DNA of 64,000 bases from Chitinophaga pinensis DSM 2588 (GCF_000024005.1 NC_013132.1:4768001-4832000); one strand, 5' to 3'. Positions 1 to 8,826 are shown, numbered from the stretch's first letter. A program made the numbers and translations. Notes: generated by a model not told the origin, from the letters alone.

Positions 1-1
1 G

Positions 2-589
2 CAGTCGGAGGCAGTCGACCTGATTTTCCTGGATGTAAAGATGCCGGGCATCAATGGGATTGATTTTATTAAAAGTCTGCCTAGTCCGCCGAAGGTAATT
101 TTCACCACAGCTTACCAGGAGTTTGCTGTCGAGGGTTTTGATCTGAATGCGGTTGATTATTTATTAAAACCGATTCCGTTTGAACGGTTTTTTAAGGCGA
201 TAGGGAAGGTGATCCATGTGTTTAAAGGGCCGGTTGTGGAAGAACGTAGAATAGCAGAGCCGTCTCCCGTTGACGTTTCACCCCATTATCTTTATCTGCG
301 TATTGACCGAAGGGTCGTAAAGATAGATACCGATGATATTATGTGGATTGAAAGCTTAAAGGATTATGTGAAGGTGATACTGAAAGACCAGGTGCTTTCT
401 GCAAAGCAAAAGATCAGCGTTATTGAAAAGTTGTTGCCTATGGATGGCTTTATGAGGATTCACCGGTCCTTTATAGTTCCGGTCAGTAAGATTGAAAGTT
501 ATAGCGCCAGTTATGTAAAAGTGATGGGAAAAGAATTGCCTATCGGTCGTCATTATAAGGTGGATTGCCAGCAACGCCTCAAATTGTAG
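2..589 (+). CDS. LytTR-family response regulator, 5' end outside window
   Basis: This is the C-terminal part of a two-component response regulator that would bind DNA after phosphorylation. The frame is open from base 2, so the N-terminus lies upstream. An internal ATG at 41 falls inside the receiver domain and is not the start. The phospho-acceptor aspartate is in LIFLDVKMPG near the fragment start, and the conserved receiver lysine is in DYLLKPIPF. A LytTR domain fills the last 100 or so residues (MWIESLKDYVKV, MRIHRSFIVPVSKI). In Bacteroidota such regulators usually follow a membrane histidine kinase of the LytS/YehU type; that gene would lie to the left. The receiver and LytTR assignments are firm, the signal is unknown. 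Confidence 0.93.
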   Translation, partial: QSEAVDLIFLDVKMPGINGIDFIKSLPSPPKVIFTTAYQEFAVEGFDLNAVDYLLKPIPFERFFKAIGKVIHVFKGPVVEERRIAEPSPVDVSPHYLYLRIDRRVVKIDTDDIMWIESLKDYVKVILKDQVLSAKQKISVIEKLLPMDGFMRIHRSFIVPVSKIESYSASYVKVMGKELPIGRHYKVDCQQRLKL

Positions 590-776
590 TTTTCTCTCTC
601 CGTGTGAAATAATTGAATACTGTTAGACTATTTGAACGCGTTGTTCATCGACACAAGCTGTCTTCTGTCGACAGAGTTTGTGTTTACCGGTTTAGGTTAC
701 GAAGTTTGCTTCCGACTTAAGAGTTGATAGCGAATATCAACTACCATTCAACCCCAAACAGGATAAATTAAATCGT

Positions 777-1256
777 ATGAACGACACAAATTCCCTTGAG
801 CCGGTAACGGCTGCTGCTGTATATCGTGCATATAACGGCGGCTATTTCAAAACTTTGGTCTCTCCTGAACAGACTGGCGGCAGTTTCGCTTTGCTGGAGA
901 TGGTTTTGCCACAGGGAGCGGAGCCGCCTGCTCATTTGCATGAAAAAGAAGATGAAACATTTTATGTACTGGATGGTACGGTTAGTTTTCGTATAGGTAG
1001 TAAGACGTATATCGCCGGACCGGGAGAAACCATTTTTGCGCCACGTCTGATTGCACATGAGTTCAGGATTACCAGTAGTCAGCTGCATTTCATTACACTG
1101 CTTACCCCTGGATCCTTCTGGGACTATTTTATGGAATTCAGCACGGCGGCGGACGCCGTGCCTGTTGTAAAAGCCCCTACGGAACTTCCCCCTGCGGATT
1201 TCCTGATGCACCTGATAAACCGGCTCAATAGCCAATACGGCGTAAAGTTGGTTTAG
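777..1256 (+). CDS. cupin-domain protein
   Basis: This 159-residue protein is a single cupin barrel. It carries the metal-binding first motif, PPAHLHEKEDETFYVLDG, and a second motif around PGETIFAPRLIAHEF with one histidine. Small stand-alone cupins of this kind act as dioxygenases, isomerases or ligand-binding proteins; the substrate cannot be read from the sequence. There is no signal peptide, so it should be cytoplasmic. It stands alone on the plus strand about 190 bp after the response regulator and is followed by a strong hairpin terminator, so it is probably monocistronic. Confidence 0.85.
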   Translation: MNDTNSLEPVTAAAVYRAYNGGYFKTLVSPEQTGGSFALLEMVLPQGAEPPAHLHEKEDETFYVLDGTVSFRIGSKTYIAGPGETIFAPRLIAHEFRITSSQLHFITLLTPGSFWDYFMEFSTAADAVPVVKAPTELPPADFLMHLINRLNSQYGVKLV

Positions 1257-1335
1257 AGAGCCTGCTATGCCGACCACCACATTAATGAATTTCTTGAAGG
1301 CCTTTTCATTCACGAACCCCAGAAGCAAGTTGTAT

Positions 1336-1368
1336 AGCCTCTCCCGCGTAAAGCGGGGGAGGCTTTTG
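1336..1368 (+). terminator. rho-independent terminator after the cupin gene
   Basis: A GC-rich hairpin (AGCCTC/GAGGCT outer stem, CCCGC/GCGGG inner stem, GTAAA loop) is followed by TTTT on the plus strand. It lies 80 bp after the cupin stop codon and just before the 3' end of the convergent chitin-binding gene. Confidence 0.75.
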
Positions 1369-1394
1369 TAAAGATTCAGGAGAGATGAAAGTGC

Positions 1395-1772
1395 TTAGCA
1401 ATACCCTAAATCTTCCCAGGGACCATCAGGCCAGATACCAAATCCGCGTGGCGTATCTCCCTGCGTCCAGTTTCTTGCACGGAATAGTTTTCCATTGTAT
1501 TTCACATAACTACCACCTGCATAAGCAGTTGCTGAGACCCATTCGGACGCAGTGTCGCAGGGGCCGATATCAGTTTTGGGAGAAAGTAAATTAAAGCCGC
1601 TATAATAGGTCTGCCAGGAGATCCATTCGGGCGTTTTGTTATTAAGTGCGTTGACCGGACTAGTGGTGTGATAGGCTTCTATCGGTTTACTTTCGGGTGA
1701 TACTGTAAAGCTGTGTGGCGAGAATAGTGATGTAGCAATCGCATATGCGATAATTGGCATTTTGAGGGGCAT
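1395..1772 (-). CDS. small secreted protein with CBM5/12 chitin-binding domain
   Basis: The 125-residue product has a hydrophobic N-terminus (MPLKMPIIAYAIATSLF) that looks like a signal peptide, a linker, and a C-terminal type-3 chitin-binding module. The module shows the usual aromatic pattern: W at the start, YAGGSYVKYNGKLFRAR, then W, GDTP and a closing GPW-LGYC. CBM5/12 modules bind chitin or cellulose through these aromatic residues. No catalytic domain is present, so it is a binding protein, or the surviving C-terminal module of a larger chitinase. The frame is open further upstream but has no other ATG before a stop, so the ATG at 1772 (or 1760) is chosen. The GH18 chitinase at 15.7-18.1 kb is a natural partner. 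Confidence 0.7.
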   Translation of the reverse strand: MPLKMPIIAYAIATSLFSPHSFTVSPESKPIEAYHTTSPVNALNNKTPEWISWQTYYSGFNLLSPKTDIGPCDTASEWVSATAYAGGSYVKYNGKLFRARNWTQGDTPRGFGIWPDGPWEDLGYC

Positions 1773-2032
1773 GGCAAGAGGATTTTTAATGAAGATACAG
1801 CTATCCACTGCGGTCGCCTTGCTATTGAGAAGGTCTATAAACAGGCGAAGGGTAGTCCGGAGGACGGCTAAGTGATACTACATACATGCTTTATAACTGC
1901 TGGATAGGTGGACTTGATCAGGGGTAGTTCCACTGGCTGTTTTTTATGGAATTGGCGATAAATAGTGAGAGGCTGAAGTATCAGGTCAATAGCAGGGCTA
2001 CGATAGCCGGAGGCTAGAGCAGTGAGTATTTA

Positions 2033-2197
2033 ATGGTATTACTGGTATTGAATGGATGGGTATGGGCTTCAAAATACATTACGCACAAGTTGGGAGAGAA
2101 TATCTGGTGGTTGATTGTCCTGGCCGAAAGGTCGGGGATTGATGTGAAAATGGCGATTGAGCATTTTCTGCATAAAACAGAACAGCTGCTTAAATAG
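2033..2197 (+). CDS. small ORF or gene remnant, 54 residues
   Basis: A short open frame reads as a plausible helical protein (WWLIVLAERSGIDVKMAIEH). It vaguely resembles the C-terminal helix pair of MazG-type pyrophosphohydrolases, which also carry an LA-GID-A pattern. No ribosome binding site is obvious. Another short frame lies just upstream (1946-2017). This stretch between the chitin-binding gene and tRNA-Arg may therefore be a decayed gene rather than a live one. Confidence 0.3.
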   Translation: MVLLVLNGWVWASKYITHKLGENIWWLIVLAERSGIDVKMAIEHFLHKTEQLLK

Positions 2198-2308
2198 CGC
2201 CGCGGGGTTCGTGCATTACTACACTATACGACTACACGCTAAAATATTTTTATATTATTTTTGGAAGTTTAAATTTTTTGTGCATCTTTGCAATCCCAAA
2301 ACGGGAAT

Positions 2309-2382
2309 GGCTTCGTAGCTCAACTGAATAGAGCATCTGACTACGGATCAGAAGGTTTCTGGTTTGAATCCAGACGAGGTCA
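2309..2382 (+). tRNA. tRNA-Arg (anticodon ACG)
   Basis: This is a complete cloverleaf. The acceptor stem is GGCTTCG/CGAGGTC with two G-U pairs, the D arm is GCTC/GAGC, and the anticodon stem is TCTGA/TCAGA with loop CTACGGA. The T arm is TCTGG/CCAGA with loop TTTGAAT. CCA is not encoded. An upstream ATCTTTG box about 20 bp away resembles the Bacteroidota -7 element. An identical copy lies at 13,496-13,569. Confidence 0.97.
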
Positions 2383-2384
2383 CA

Positions 2385-2423
2385 AAAAGAGGATAATTAC
2401 AATTTGTAATTATCCTCTTTTCT
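2385..2423 (+). terminator. terminator after tRNA-Arg
   Basis: A perfect 16-bp stem (AAAAGAGGATAATTAC with its complement, AATTT loop) ends in TTTT. It follows the tRNA by two bases and also lies just past the 3' end of the convergent GH2 gene, so it may work in both directions. Confidence 0.9.
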
Positions 2424-2438
2424 TTTATACACTTACAC

Positions 2439-4265
2439 TTACTTTGAAGGTGTTTGATTTAATTCCTTACCTGCTTTAATCACCGCTTCATTTACTGCCT
2501 TCACTCTTTCGATATCCATTTTTTCTACAGCCCTGTCGTAGGTGAGCATACCATTCACTTCGTGTTCCACATCTGTGGTCTGTGTGTATACCGCAATGCT
2601 TAAACCCTGGTAACGCATCAGCTGTTCTACCTGGTCCATCAACAGTACATACCTGTCGGTTAGCCTGTCTTTGGTGGGTTCGTAGGCGTACGCATTATTT
2701 TCCACCGGCCACATATGTCCGCGTACGAATAGTCCGACACCGCCAAACTCACCCAATGAAGCTGCACGTTTCCCATCAGGTTTAGACGCATCATAAGGAC
2801 CGACGTAAATATGTGTATCTACGAAGTCTCCATTGCCGGGATCTCCTGCTGCTTTTTGATAACCAGGGTTATTATTAAAACCGGAATTGCCGTTTACTAG
2901 TCTTGACGGATCGAGTTGTTTCACCCAGTCGGTGATTTTTTTCACATCGAATGCGCCCCAGTTTTCATTGAATGGCACCCAGGTAATGATAGATGGAGAA
3001 TTATAGAGATCGTCGATCATAGCGTGTAATTCCTTCCGGAAAGTGCTTCTGTTCTTTGCCGTATCTTCATGTTGATACCAGATTGCCGGCATGTCCTGCC
3101 ATACCAGCAGACCCAGTTTATCTGCCCAATAGTAGAACCGTTTGGGCTCCGTTTTCATGTGTTTTCTGATCAGGTTAAAGCCTGCCTTTTTAGTGAACTC
3201 AATATCGTATTTCAGGGCTTCTTCTGTGGGCGCTGTCAATATACCATCGGGCCAGTATCCCTGATCCAGTAATCCCACCTGCATCACAAATTTGTTATTC
3301 AACAAAGGTCTTATCACCCCGTTTACATTACCCAGTTTAATATCGCGCATCCCGAAATAACTGTTGACTTCATCCATGACATTGCCTTTGCTGTCGGTCA
3401 GCGCTATTTTGAGATCGTATAGAAACGGATCTTCAGGTGACCATAGTTTAGGCTCCTTTATCGGGATATACAATTTTGTTCCCGCGTTTCCTGTTGTTGC
3501 CGCTACCTCTTTTTTGCCGTCGAGTGCAGTTGCTCTGACCTGTGCCGCATCTGCGTCAACGAATACTTCGAGTCTGTTGTTTACGAGATCGGGGAGCAGG
3601 CGGATGTTTTTGATGTAATGTTCGCTTACTGGTTCCAGCCATACACTTTGCCAGATGCCTGAGGTAAAGGTATAGTCTCCACGCGGACCATTTTTACCAG
3701 ATGGCGTTGTTCCGTCATTGGGGTCGTGTGCCGCGACGACGATGGTATTGTTACCAGCTTTGAGGAATCTTGTAATGTTGATGTGAAAGGAGGTATAGCC
3801 ACCGGCATGTGTTCCGGCTTTTTCTCCATTGACAAATACGGTGGCGTCATGGTCGACCGCATCAAAATTGATGATCACCTGTTTACCTTTCCAGGCAGCA
3901 GGGAGGTCAAAGGTCCGGCGGTACCACATGTTTATTTCCTGGTCACGCTCGATTCCTGAAAGTACAGACTCGGGGCAGTAAGGGACCAATATCTTTTCCG
4001 TCTTATCACTAAAAGCGATCGGTTTAGCGGGATTCAGGGCGTTGGCCGCCTGTTTGCCACCAATGTAATCCCATTTCCCGTTTAAACTCATCCATTGTTT
4101 TCGTTCCAGCTGCGGACGAGGATACTCCGGGAATGGGGCGGTTGCCGTCATTGCGGCCTGGGTCCATTGGGTCGGTAGTTTTGGGTCCTGGGCGAAGGAT
4201 TGCTTAACAAGGACTCCATGGAATAGCATGACGCCTAAAAAAAGCAGGCAGTTTCTTGTTTTCAT
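2439..4265 (-). CDS. secreted glycoside hydrolase family 2 protein (beta-galactosidase/glucuronidase type)
   Basis: The 608-residue enzyme has a signal peptide (MKTRNCLLFLGVMLFHG, cleavage near SFAQ), so the ATG at 4265 is preferred over an in-frame one 15 codons earlier. The family order is seen: sugar-binding jelly roll (about 50-220), immunoglobulin-like domain, then a TIM barrel. The catalytic acid/base is the glutamate in WVPFNENWGAFD and the likely nucleophile is the glutamate in SLGEFGG. The enzyme should cleave a beta-linked sugar from an oligosaccharide in the periplasm. It is shorter than LacZ, in the size range of glucuronidase- or mannosidase-like GH2 enzymes, so the exact sugar is uncertain. 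Confidence 0.92.
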   Translation of the reverse strand: MKTRNCLLFLGVMLFHGVLVKQSFAQDPKLPTQWTQAAMTATAPFPEYPRPQLERKQWMSLNGKWDYIGGKQAANALNPAKPIAFSDKTEKILVPYCPESVLSGIERDQEINMWYRRTFDLPAAWKGKQVIINFDAVDHDATVFVNGEKAGTHAGGYTSFHINITRFLKAGNNTIVVAAHDPNDGTTPSGKNGPRGDYTFTSGIWQSVWLEPVSEHYIKNIRLLPDLVNNRLEVFVDADAAQVRATALDGKKEVAATTGNAGTKLYIPIKEPKLWSPEDPFLYDLKIALTDSKGNVMDEVNSYFGMRDIKLGNVNGVIRPLLNNKFVMQVGLLDQGYWPDGILTAPTEEALKYDIEFTKKAGFNLIRKHMKTEPKRFYYWADKLGLLVWQDMPAIWYQHEDTAKNRSTFRKELHAMIDDLYNSPSIITWVPFNENWGAFDVKKITDWVKQLDPSRLVNGNSGFNNNPGYQKAAGDPGNGDFVDTHIYVGPYDASKPDGKRAASLGEFGGVGLFVRGHMWPVENNAYAYEPTKDRLTDRYVLLMDQVEQLMRYQGLSIAVYTQTTDVEHEVNGMLTYDRAVEKMDIERVKAVNEAVIKAGKELNQTPSK

Positions 4266-4356
4266 TATAAAATATATGTTTGTCAAGGTTATGCTCGTGA
4301 CAAAATACATTTTTTTCTTTCAAAATCTAATTACGGCTGACCACTGTTGCAGCCCC

Positions 4357-4911
4357 TTAATATTCAGATGCATCGATTTTGTATTCGAAGTTCGTATCCG
4401 CGGTATAAGCAGGTTCGGCGGCTACTGAACGGATCATAAACTCCAGGGTTGGTTCCATACCTGTGTCCTGTTTACTTTCGCCTCCAAGAACGGATACTTC
4501 ATACCAGCCATTCGGTAAGGATATTTTGCTGCTTCTATGCCGGACAAGTTTATCAAGTGTTTCCGCGGTGAACTTTCGGATATATGGTATTGTAAAGAGA
4601 TAGATAGCGCCATATTTTACCAATAGCTTATACCCGTCCTGTCTCAGTTGCAGGCGATTCCCTTCTTTCAGTAATTCAGGTGTACCGGTTTGGTTAAAGT
4701 ATACGGTGTAAGGGTAGTTCTCAATACGCGCTAATGGGATCATCACACCTTCTTCTACTACACGGTCTCCGTCTGTACTGATTGTGAAATGTGTGATCAG
4801 GTCATCGGGCAACTGCAATTCTTTCTTGAAATCCATCAGCAGGAACGGATCTCCCAGGAGAAAATAATCTACCAGGTCATTGAGAACTTCATCAAATTTT
4901 ATCAGGTTCAT
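4357..4911 (-). CDS. uncharacterised 184-residue protein
   Basis: I do not recognise a family. The protein is acidic, has no signal peptide or membrane helix, and looks alpha/beta, with a helical start (MNLIKFDEVLNDLVDYFLLG) and a strand-rich C-terminal half. Its last 60 residues share a pattern with the degraded frame just upstream at 4949-5234: a G-WYEV or GLYAV strand, a variable turn, an EF segment, then a closing FEYK or FNFK strand. The two are probably diverged tandem copies. The strand is shared with the GH2 gene, with a gap of about 90 bp. Confidence 0.75.
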   Translation of the reverse strand: MNLIKFDEVLNDLVDYFLLGDPFLLMDFKKELQLPDDLITHFTISTDGDRVVEEGVMIPLARIENYPYTVYFNQTGTPELLKEGNRLQLRQDGYKLLVKYGAIYLFTIPYIRKFTAETLDKLVRHRSSKISLPNGWYEVSVLGGESKQDTGMEPTLEFMIRSVAAEPAYTADTNFEYKIDASEY

Positions 4912-4948
4912 ATTTATTTATATTGATTAAAGAGACGGGAATGATGGC

Positions 4949-5234
4949 TTACAGTGAATCTTCCACGAAACCGTCTACTTTGAAGTTGAAGGAATCGATA
5001 TCGATCGCCGGAATCTGTGGCAAGGTAGTGACCTTTTGTAAAAGAAATTCATAACCACAGTCACGATGCTCTATATACGGGTTCTCTTTGTCACGGAATC
5101 CGGCGATTGTTACAGCGTATAAACCCGGATCTGCGGTAAAGTCGTCATCAATCTGTCACAAACCGGTGCAGCACCTGCGGATCAAAAAGGACGAGGCCCC
5201 CGAGGTTGAGGGTGATTTTAGTTTTGTGTATCAT
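4949..5234 (-). pseudogene. decayed relative of the 4357-4911 gene
   Basis: A start reading MIHKTKITLNLGGLVLFDP runs 28 codons and stops. A different frame then continues as a clean C-terminus (GLYAVTIAGFRDKENPY ... FNFKVDGFVEDSL) to the stop at 4949-4951. The two pieces join only if a frameshift, probably with an internal deletion, is assumed near 5150. The C-terminus matches the layout of the neighbouring gene. A TACTTTTG box about 25 bp before the start resembles a Bacteroidota -7 promoter element, so the remnant may still be transcribed. Confidence 0.6.
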
Positions 5235-5281
5235 ACAGGGTGTTTGTCATTCCTTGCCTTGGCAAAAGTAGATGGTACCTT

Positions 5282-5374
5282 ATGAAAATAGCTATTTATG
5301 GTGAGACATTCAGCAATAAGCACGCCAGATACGGGGCATACCTGTTTGATCAGATCCGCGAATCGTCCACTTAA
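5282..5374 (+). pseudogene. N-terminal fragment resembling NAD kinase
   Basis: The 30-residue frame begins MKIAIYGETFSNKHARYGAY and ends after LFDQIRESST. This matches the typical start of Bacteroidota NAD kinases (MKIAI-G, then a YLF--L helix). The rest of the enzyme is absent. The following sequence leads into an unrelated hydroxylase, so the fragment marks a deletion or rearrangement breakpoint. A live NAD kinase is presumably elsewhere in the genome. Confidence 0.5.
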
Positions 5375-5485
5375 TACCGCGAGGTGTTATCTTATCAGAC
5401 CTTCCGATCATACGACCTTTGTGCGGTGCTTAAAAATAAAGCAGGCACCTGCAGTATTGTACTGTATCGAACAAATTTTAAGTGT

Positions 5486-6676
5486 ATGGAAATGCAAGGA
5501 AGTAATAGGATTGAAAAGACCCAGGTGGTCATTATCGGTGCTGGTGTGTCAGGTTTGACACTGGCGACATTTTTACAAAAATCAGGCGTGGCCTGTGTCA
5601 TTGTTGAGAGACGTAATCGTGCTTACATAGAGATGCGTCAACGGGCAGGTGTTGTGGAAGCTCGCGGGGTGCATATGTTTGAACGCTGGGGACTGGCGGA
5701 TAAATTGCTGGGTGGACCAGTGGCACAGACGATCGATTATCGTGTCAATGGAGTCGGGCGTGTGTTTGAAATAGTGGGAGATGATCGTATACAGGGGCGC
5801 TTCTGTACACAGCAGATGCTTGTTAATAATCTGCTGAAGGAGCTTATTGATGGTATGAGTGGTGATGTTCGCTTTGAGGTGACAGATGTGCAGATTAAGA
5901 ATGAAGAGGGTGTGCAGCCGGAGGTGACTTACAGGTATGCGGATAGCGAACATGTACTCGTTTGCGATTATATCGTGGGATGTGATGGAGACAGAGGAGT
6001 GAGTCGTGCGTCTATTCCGGAGGGCATATTGACAAAATACAGTCATGAATTCGGTTACGCCTGGCTGGCTGCGCTGGTGGAGGCACCTGTTACCGGACAT
6101 CCTATTATGGGTGTCAGCGATCATGGTTGCGTGGCACAGCTTCCCCGTGGACCACACAGGAGCCGTTACTATTTACAGTGTGCATTGAGTGATGGAGCTC
6201 AGGACTGGCCCGATGATCGTTTATGGAATGAAATCCGCTTACGGTTGCAGGATGAAACGATTCAAAATGTAAAGGTGCATGATAAGTTCTTCGTGCCTCT
6301 GCGATCAGTGGTATATGCGCCTATGCAATACCGTCACCTTTATCTCGCCGGGGATGCCGCACACCTTGTGCCACCTGCCAGTGCCAAAGGCATGAATCTG
6401 GCGCTTTTTGATGTGGATATACTGGCACAGGGCTTATTGCAGGCATTGCAGCACAACGATCATACGGCACTGCTGAATTATTCTGATACCTGTTTGCCGC
6501 ACATCTGGAAGTACCAGGAGTTTGCCGTGTGGATGACCGATATGATGCATGATGCCGGAGATCCTACGCAGCACGGTACATTTTATCAGATGATTGCACG
6601 TGCCCGCCTCGATAACCTGTTTAGTTCGCCGATAGCTGCCCATCAGCACAGTGAATATCAACGAGGCATGTTGTAA
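5486..6676 (+). CDS. pobA: FAD-dependent aromatic hydroxylase, 4-hydroxybenzoate 3-monooxygenase-like
   Basis: The product is 396 residues, close to the 394 of PobA. It shows the class A flavoprotein monooxygenase signatures in order: VVIIGAGVSGLTLATFLQ for the FAD dinucleotide fold, QRAGVVEARG, the bifunctional FAD/NAD(P)H motif VGCDGDRG, and YLAGDAAHLVPPASAKGMNL for flavin ribityl binding. These positions follow PobA rather than other phenol hydroxylases. The expected reaction is NADPH- and O2-dependent ortho-hydroxylation of 4-hydroxybenzoate or a related aromatic acid. The frame opens earlier, but FAD enzymes start just before the first strand, so an ATG at 5486 or 5492 is chosen. The AraC regulator 137 bp downstream is a likely partner. 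Confidence 0.82.
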   Translation: MEMQGSNRIEKTQVVIIGAGVSGLTLATFLQKSGVACVIVERRNRAYIEMRQRAGVVEARGVHMFERWGLADKLLGGPVAQTIDYRVNGVGRVFEIVGDDRIQGRFCTQQMLVNNLLKELIDGMSGDVRFEVTDVQIKNEEGVQPEVTYRYADSEHVLVCDYIVGCDGDRGVSRASIPEGILTKYSHEFGYAWLAALVEAPVTGHPIMGVSDHGCVAQLPRGPHRSRYYLQCALSDGAQDWPDDRLWNEIRLRLQDETIQNVKVHDKFFVPLRSVVYAPMQYRHLYLAGDAAHLVPPASAKGMNLALFDVDILAQGLLQALQHNDHTALLNYSDTCLPHIWKYQEFAVWMTDMMHDAGDPTQHGTFYQMIARARLDNLFSSPIAAHQHSEYQRGML

Positions 6677-6813
6677 GTATTAGTATATATCCGGCTTAAA
6701 AGGTGGATAAGCGATTTGTCCACCTTTTACGGCCATTTGGCGGATCGTATTCCCTTTTTTCTGCCGACCTTTGTCGGACCGCTACTGGTAATTGGTCATA
6801 AACAAGCAGGTTG

Positions 6814-7695
6814 ATGCGTAAACAGCAGAAGATACCCGTTCACCGGATGGAGGAGCGTTTTTCAGGGGTATATGTGGCCCCTTTGGCCCTGGAGAAGTCA
6901 TCTACTCCGGGATATGAAATTTCACAGCCACACCGGCATGATTTCTATTACTGTGTGTTGCTGGAAAGAGGGAAGATGCAGCTGGAAGTGGATTTTCAGC
7001 AGGTACAGATCAGTGATCAGTCGCTTTTTCTTTCTTACCCGGGACAAATCCACCAGATCAATGCTGCCCGCATGGAGCGCGGCTGGTTCCTGGCTTTTGA
7101 TCCCTCGATGCTGGATGAACAGCTGAAGACGATCCTGGACCAGTGTTTGTCGGAGGTGATCCTGGTGCCTGTTTCTCCTGAGAAGTCCGCGGATTTATCT
7201 TCCCTGATCCATCAATTGTACAAGATTTATGATGACCAGTCACAGCTCTTCCGGCAGACGATCACACAGTCGATGGTAACTGCCCTGGTATACCAGATCG
7301 CATCCGCTTATTTGTCGATAGAACGTTTTAACCTGATCAGGCATTCTACCCGTAGTATCGAGATCACCAAGCGTTTTAAGCAACTGCTGCGGCATCATTT
7401 TAAATCCATGAAGAAGCCATCGGAGTATGCTGCGAAGATGAATATTACCTCCAGCTATCTGAATGATATTGTGAGGTCGGTTACAGGGTTTTCGGTGACC
7501 TATTACATACAACATGAGCTGATGCGGGAGGCCCAAAGGTTGTTGTATCATTCTGATCTTGCGGTGAAGGAGATTGCCGATACGTTGGGTTTTGAAGATG
7601 CAAAATATTTTAACCGGCTGTTCAGTAAGATTGTCGGGGTTTCTCCTGGTTTATTCAGGAAACAATCAGAGACAAGTGTGCATTTTACAGAATAG
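6814..7695 (+). CDS. AraC-family transcriptional regulator
   Basis: The 293-residue protein has an N-terminal cupin-like sensor (QPHRHDFYYCVLLERGKMQL) and a C-terminal double helix-turn-helix, with second recognition region EIADTLGFEDAKYFNRLF and the closing GVSPGLFRK. The ATG at 6814 has AGCAGG a few bases upstream. In several bacteria pobA is controlled by an adjacent AraC-type PobR, so control of the upstream hydroxylase gene is a reasonable inference. The ligand is not evident. Confidence 0.93.
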   Translation: MRKQQKIPVHRMEERFSGVYVAPLALEKSSTPGYEISQPHRHDFYYCVLLERGKMQLEVDFQQVQISDQSLFLSYPGQIHQINAARMERGWFLAFDPSMLDEQLKTILDQCLSEVILVPVSPEKSADLSSLIHQLYKIYDDQSQLFRQTITQSMVTALVYQIASAYLSIERFNLIRHSTRSIEITKRFKQLLRHHFKSMKKPSEYAAKMNITSSYLNDIVRSVTGFSVTYYIQHELMREAQRLLYHSDLAVKEIADTLGFEDAKYFNRLFSKIVGVSPGLFRKQSETSVHFTE

Positions 7696-7700
7696 TCCTG

Positions 7701-7985
7701 CTAATATTTGAGCAGGTATTCGACCGGTATAAAGCATGAAGTACGCACATTTTTTTTATTGTTTTTACCCGGGTTCCAGCGGTGCATAAGATTGAACATC
7801 TTTCTGACTTCCTGCTCGGGATGGTCAGCAGCCACCGTCTTACCGGGATACGATGGGGCGCTACCGGTATCACATGCGCGTCTTATCAGTTGACGTGCAG
7901 ATTGTATGTTGTACAGCATCTGGCCAACTACAAACGAATTGACCAGATGTCGTATAAAGTTGTTTCCACCTCGAAGTGAACTATT
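7701..7985 (-). pseudogene. remnant of a TonB C-terminal domain protein
   Basis: The minus strand is open for 94 codons from just after a stop (7986-7988) without a convincing start. The end of the frame fits the TonB C-terminal fold: an EEV-like helix (PEQEVRKMFNLM), then RWNPGKNNKKNVRTSCFIPV and a final YLLKY. TonB_C proteins typically read W-PGK-NGK-V----IP in this place. The N-terminal anchor and periplasmic spacer are missing. It abuts the 3' end of the following SDR gene, overlapping its stop in another frame. Confidence 0.55.
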
Positions 7986-8826
7986 TTACATCATCGTGAT
8001 CGGTGCTGGTGATCACCTCGCGCCATTCTTCAATTTCTGCGTTGAATTTCTCCATTTTCTGATTGAAGTAGAACAGCGTATCCTTACCGAGCGGAAGGTG
8101 TACCGGAGGGTTTTTAGCCGCCGCCAGTTTAATGATTGCCTGTGCTAACTTAACCGGATCGCCGGGCTGGTTGTAGCTTACCTGTGGTACTATTTCGCGC
8201 ATTTTACCAGATGTTTCACTATAATCAGCAATCACGTTTGCTGCGCTGGTCAGGGAGGTGCCATCCAGGAAGTTAGTACGGAAGTAACCTGGTTCTACTG
8301 CTGTGGAGAAGATGCCCAGTGGTCTCAGTTCATCAGCAAGTGCTTCGTTGATACCTTCTACTGCAAATTTGGTGGAAGCGTAGAGTCCCCAGCCAGCAGC
8401 AGATGCCAGTCCGCCGACAGATGTGATATTAATAACATGACCGGATTTCTGCTTCCGCATATAAGGGAGGAATGCACGTGTTACATGCAGCAGACCGAAT
8501 ACGTTAGTGTCGTACATATGACGCACCTCTTTATCTGTTCCTTCTTCAACAGCGCTGAGGAGGCCGAATCCCGCATTATTTACCAGTATATCTATTCTGC
8601 CAAACAGCTCGATCGTTTTGCTGGCAGCTGCGATAGCCTGTGCTTCATTGGTCACGTCCAGTGTAATCGCGTGGAAGTTGGGGTGGTTCAGTACAGCTGA
8701 CAGTTTTTCTGGCTGACTACGTACGGTGCCGACTACTTTGTCTCCGGATGCTAATGCTGCTTTGGTGATTTCCAGACCGAAGCCTCTTGATGCTCCGGTG
8801 ATAAACCATACTTTGTTTGTGCTCAT
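7981..8826 (-). CDS. short-chain dehydrogenase/reductase
   Basis: This is a classical SDR of 281 residues. It shows the cofactor motif TGASRGFG, the structural motif VNNAGFG, the catalytic serine in INITSVGG and the YASTK tyrosine/lysine pair. It should be a soluble NAD(P)-dependent oxidoreductase; the basic residue after the glycine motif hints at NADP. The ATG at 8826 (MSTNKVWFITG) puts the first strand at the usual distance, so an in-frame upstream start is not used. It resembles the second SDR at 13,689-14,522. No substrate can be assigned. Confidence 0.92.
   Translation of the reverse strand: MSTNKVWFITGASRGFGLEITKAALASGDKVVGTVRSQPEKLSAVLNHPNFHAITLDVTNEAQAIAAASKTIELFGRIDILVNNAGFGLLSAVEEGTDKEVRHMYDTNVFGLLHVTRAFLPYMRKQKSGHVINITSVGGLASAAGWGLYASTKFAVEGINEALADELRPLGIFSTAVEPGYFRTNFLDGTSLTSAANVIADYSETSGKMREIVPQVSYNQPGDPVKLAQAIIKLAAAKNPPVHLPLGKDTLFYFNQKMEKFNAEIEEWREVITSTDHDDVK

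Noticed and set aside
768..1328. Long minus-strand frame opposite the cupin gene
   Set aside because: It is a shadow of the cupin gene on the other strand; the plus strand carries conserved cupin motifs and a terminator.
1946..2017. Short plus-strand frame before the 54-residue frame
   Set aside because: Only 23 codons, no ribosome binding site, and not recognisable; noted only as part of the possible decayed stretch.
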